From Chloroflexus aurantiacus J-10-fl (lineage in GTDB: Bacteria; Chloroflexota; Chloroflexia; Chloroflexales; Chloroflexaceae), in the NCBI RefSeq assembly GCF_000018865.1, contig NC_010175.1, positions 2,852,001-2,916,000 on the forward strand: DNA of 64,000 nucleotides, in the 5' to 3' direction. A program made the translations under genes and the position numbers. A model generated the notes under the pieces. The model was not told where the DNA came from, searched no databases, and saw only the letters and a list, made by a program, of their open reading frames with translations. Each line of letters opens with the position of its first letter. The first letter of the stretch is position 1. This document shows, one piece after another, positions 62,816 to 64,000 of the stretch.

Positions 62816-64000
62816 TGGCCCTGCAGGCAAAGGAGCAGTATACCGTGACCCCGGTTGTCGTGCCGGATAAACTTGTTGCCGAGTTGCGAGCTATCCTTGG
62901 CGCTGATGCGGTAGTGACTGCGCCAGAGGCATTGCTGACCTACGACTCCGACGGCAGCATGATTGTCTCCCATCCGCCACAGCTTGTGGTGCTACCGAAA
63001 GATGCTGGCCAGGTCGCAACTGCTGTGCGTCTGGCCGTCCGCGAAGGGTTGGCCGTGGTAGCACGTGGTGCCGGTACGGGTATTGCAGGTGGGGCTGTGC
63101 CTCTCTGTGGTGGCCTGCTGATCAGTACCGCTCGCATGACCGACATCACGACCGTTGATGTTCGTTCGCGGCTGGCCGTCGTTCAACCCGGTGTGGTAAA
63201 CGCCGACTTGAATGCCCATCTTGCCCCCCTTGGCTATCAGTTTGCCCCCGATCCCTCATCGCAGCGTGCCAGTACGATTGGCGGCAATATCGCCACCAAC
63301 GCCGGTGGCCCACATTGTCTGAAGTATGGGGTAACCAGCAATCACGTACTCGCCGTTGAGGTGGTTGATCATACCGGTCAGCGTTACTGGACGGGTGATG
63401 GGGTGATCGATCCGGTCGGGTATGACTTGACCGGTCTGCTTGTCGGAAGTGAAGGAACGCTGGGGGTTGTCACGGCGGCGATTGTGCGGCTAACGCCACT
63501 CCCTGAAGCGGTGCGCGTCGTGCTGGCTCTCTTCCCAACAGTTGTTGCTGCGGCGGCAGCAGTGAGCGCCGTGATTGCCTCTGGTTCATTACCCACTTCG
63601 CTCGAAGTCATGGATCACAATGCAATTCGGGCAGTGAACAGTGCGTATAGCCTGGGGTTACCTGAAACGACCGGTACAACCGCCCTGATTATTGAGGTCG
63701 ATGGCGTTCAAGATGGCCTCGATGACCAACTGGATCAGATTATTGCCATCTGTCGCGATCACGGCGCTTTCGACCTCCGTCCGGCTCGTGATCCGGCGAC
63801 GCAGGCCAGGGTCTGGATGGCGCGCAAATCGGTGGCCGGGGCAATTGGTCGACTGGCGCCAGCCTACTATCTGGTTGATACCGTCGTACCGCGTACCAGA
63901 TTACCGCTGATGATGGAGCACGTTGAACGTTTACGGGCCGAATACGGTATGGAAGTATGCAACGTCTTCCACGCCGGCGATGGTAATTTGCACCCACTGG
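62815..64000 (+). CDS. Second GlcD-like FAD-linked oxidase (3' truncated by window)
   Basis: The frame is open to the window end, giving about 395 residues of an expected 470-490. The ATG at 62815 overlaps the glcE stop by 1 bp; GTG 62845, behind AGGAG, is an alternative and fits the first gene's start better. It clearly parallels the upstream GlcD: VARGAGTGIAGGAVPL, FAPDPSSQRASTIGGNIATN, AGGPHCLKYG, VGSEGTLGVVTAA and NVFHAGDGNLHP at the edge. It is a tandem paralogue and could serve another 2-hydroxy acid such as lactate. No frameshift is seen. Confidence 0.9.
   Translation, partial: MALQAKEQYTVTPVVVPDKLVAELRAILGADAVVTAPEALLTYDSDGSMIVSHPPQLVVLPKDAGQVATAVRLAVREGLAVVARGAGTGIAGGAVPLCGGLLISTARMTDITTVDVRSRLAVVQPGVVNADLNAHLAPLGYQFAPDPSSQRASTIGGNIATNAGGPHCLKYGVTSNHVLAVEVVDHTGQRYWTGDGVIDPVGYDLTGLLVGSEGTLGVVTAAIVRLTPLPEAVRVVLALFPTVVAAAAAVSAVIASGSLPTSLEVMDHNAIRAVNSAYSLGLPETTGTTALIIEVDGVQDGLDDQLDQIIAICRDHGAFDLRPARDPATQARVWMARKSVAGAIGRLAPAYYLVDTVVPRTRLPLMMEHVERLRAEYGMEVCNVFHAGDGNLHPL

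Overview
The window almost certainly comes from Chloroflexus (C. aurantiacus or a very close relative), a filamentous anoxygenic phototroph. On the minus strand it carries, in transcription order, pufB-pufA-pufC-bchG-bchP: the B808-866 light-harvesting beta and alpha peptides, the tetraheme reaction-centre cytochrome, bacteriochlorophyll synthase and geranylgeranyl reductase. The two antenna peptides read exactly as I remember the C. aurantiacus proteins. The organism is called from memory of these families, not from a search.

Layout. 0-2 kb: the 3' end of a thiamine-diphosphate enzyme gene and an M20 peptidase. 2-7 kb: the puf-bch photosynthesis operon, with a perfect consensus promoter before pufB, a strong hairpin between pufA and pufC, and a second good promoter just before pufC. 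7.5-11.2 kb: two half-ABC exporters that look like a heterodimer with one degenerate ATP site. 11.4-15.2 kb: a translationally coupled sensor kinase and receiver-kinase pair. 16-18.9 kb: a secreted peptidoglycan-recognition-type amidase. 19.1-21.3 kb: decaying MntA/HepT toxin-antitoxin modules, one hit by an IS5-family element inside the toxin's catalytic motif. 21.4-26.3 kb: aroB, moeA and a form-II CoxL-like molybdenum hydroxylase subunit.

26.5-54.8 kb is one long plus-strand surface-polysaccharide locus. It encodes a Wzm/Wzt ABC exporter, a VanZ-domain membrane protein, a PQQ-type sugar dehydrogenase with a cytochrome c tail, a nucleotide-sugar dehydrogenase, about eight glycosyltransferases and two carbohydrate deacetylase-family proteins. 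It also encodes a fused ATP sulfurylase/APS kinase followed by a sulfotransferase, a hexapeptide acyltransferase, a Wzz/BY-kinase-like protein with a damaged Walker A motif, a HlyD-like lipoprotein, two sugar epimerase/reductases, an O-antigen ligase/polymerase-like protein and a CapK/PaaK-like ligase. Together these suggest a sulfated, acylated cell-surface polysaccharide.

The right end (54.8-64 kb) holds a large PAS/GAF hybrid kinase, an Rsm22-type methyltransferase with a probable Fe-S cysteine set, a repeat-rich gap, and a glcD-glcE-glcD' glycolate oxidase cluster that runs off the window.

Intergenic gaps carry two repeat families. One is a MITE-like element of about 275-330 bp with 13-bp terminal inverted repeats (three full copies, one degenerate copy, one solo end). 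The other is a CTCTGTG-rich imperfect palindrome. I saw no rRNA, tRNA or CRISPR array.
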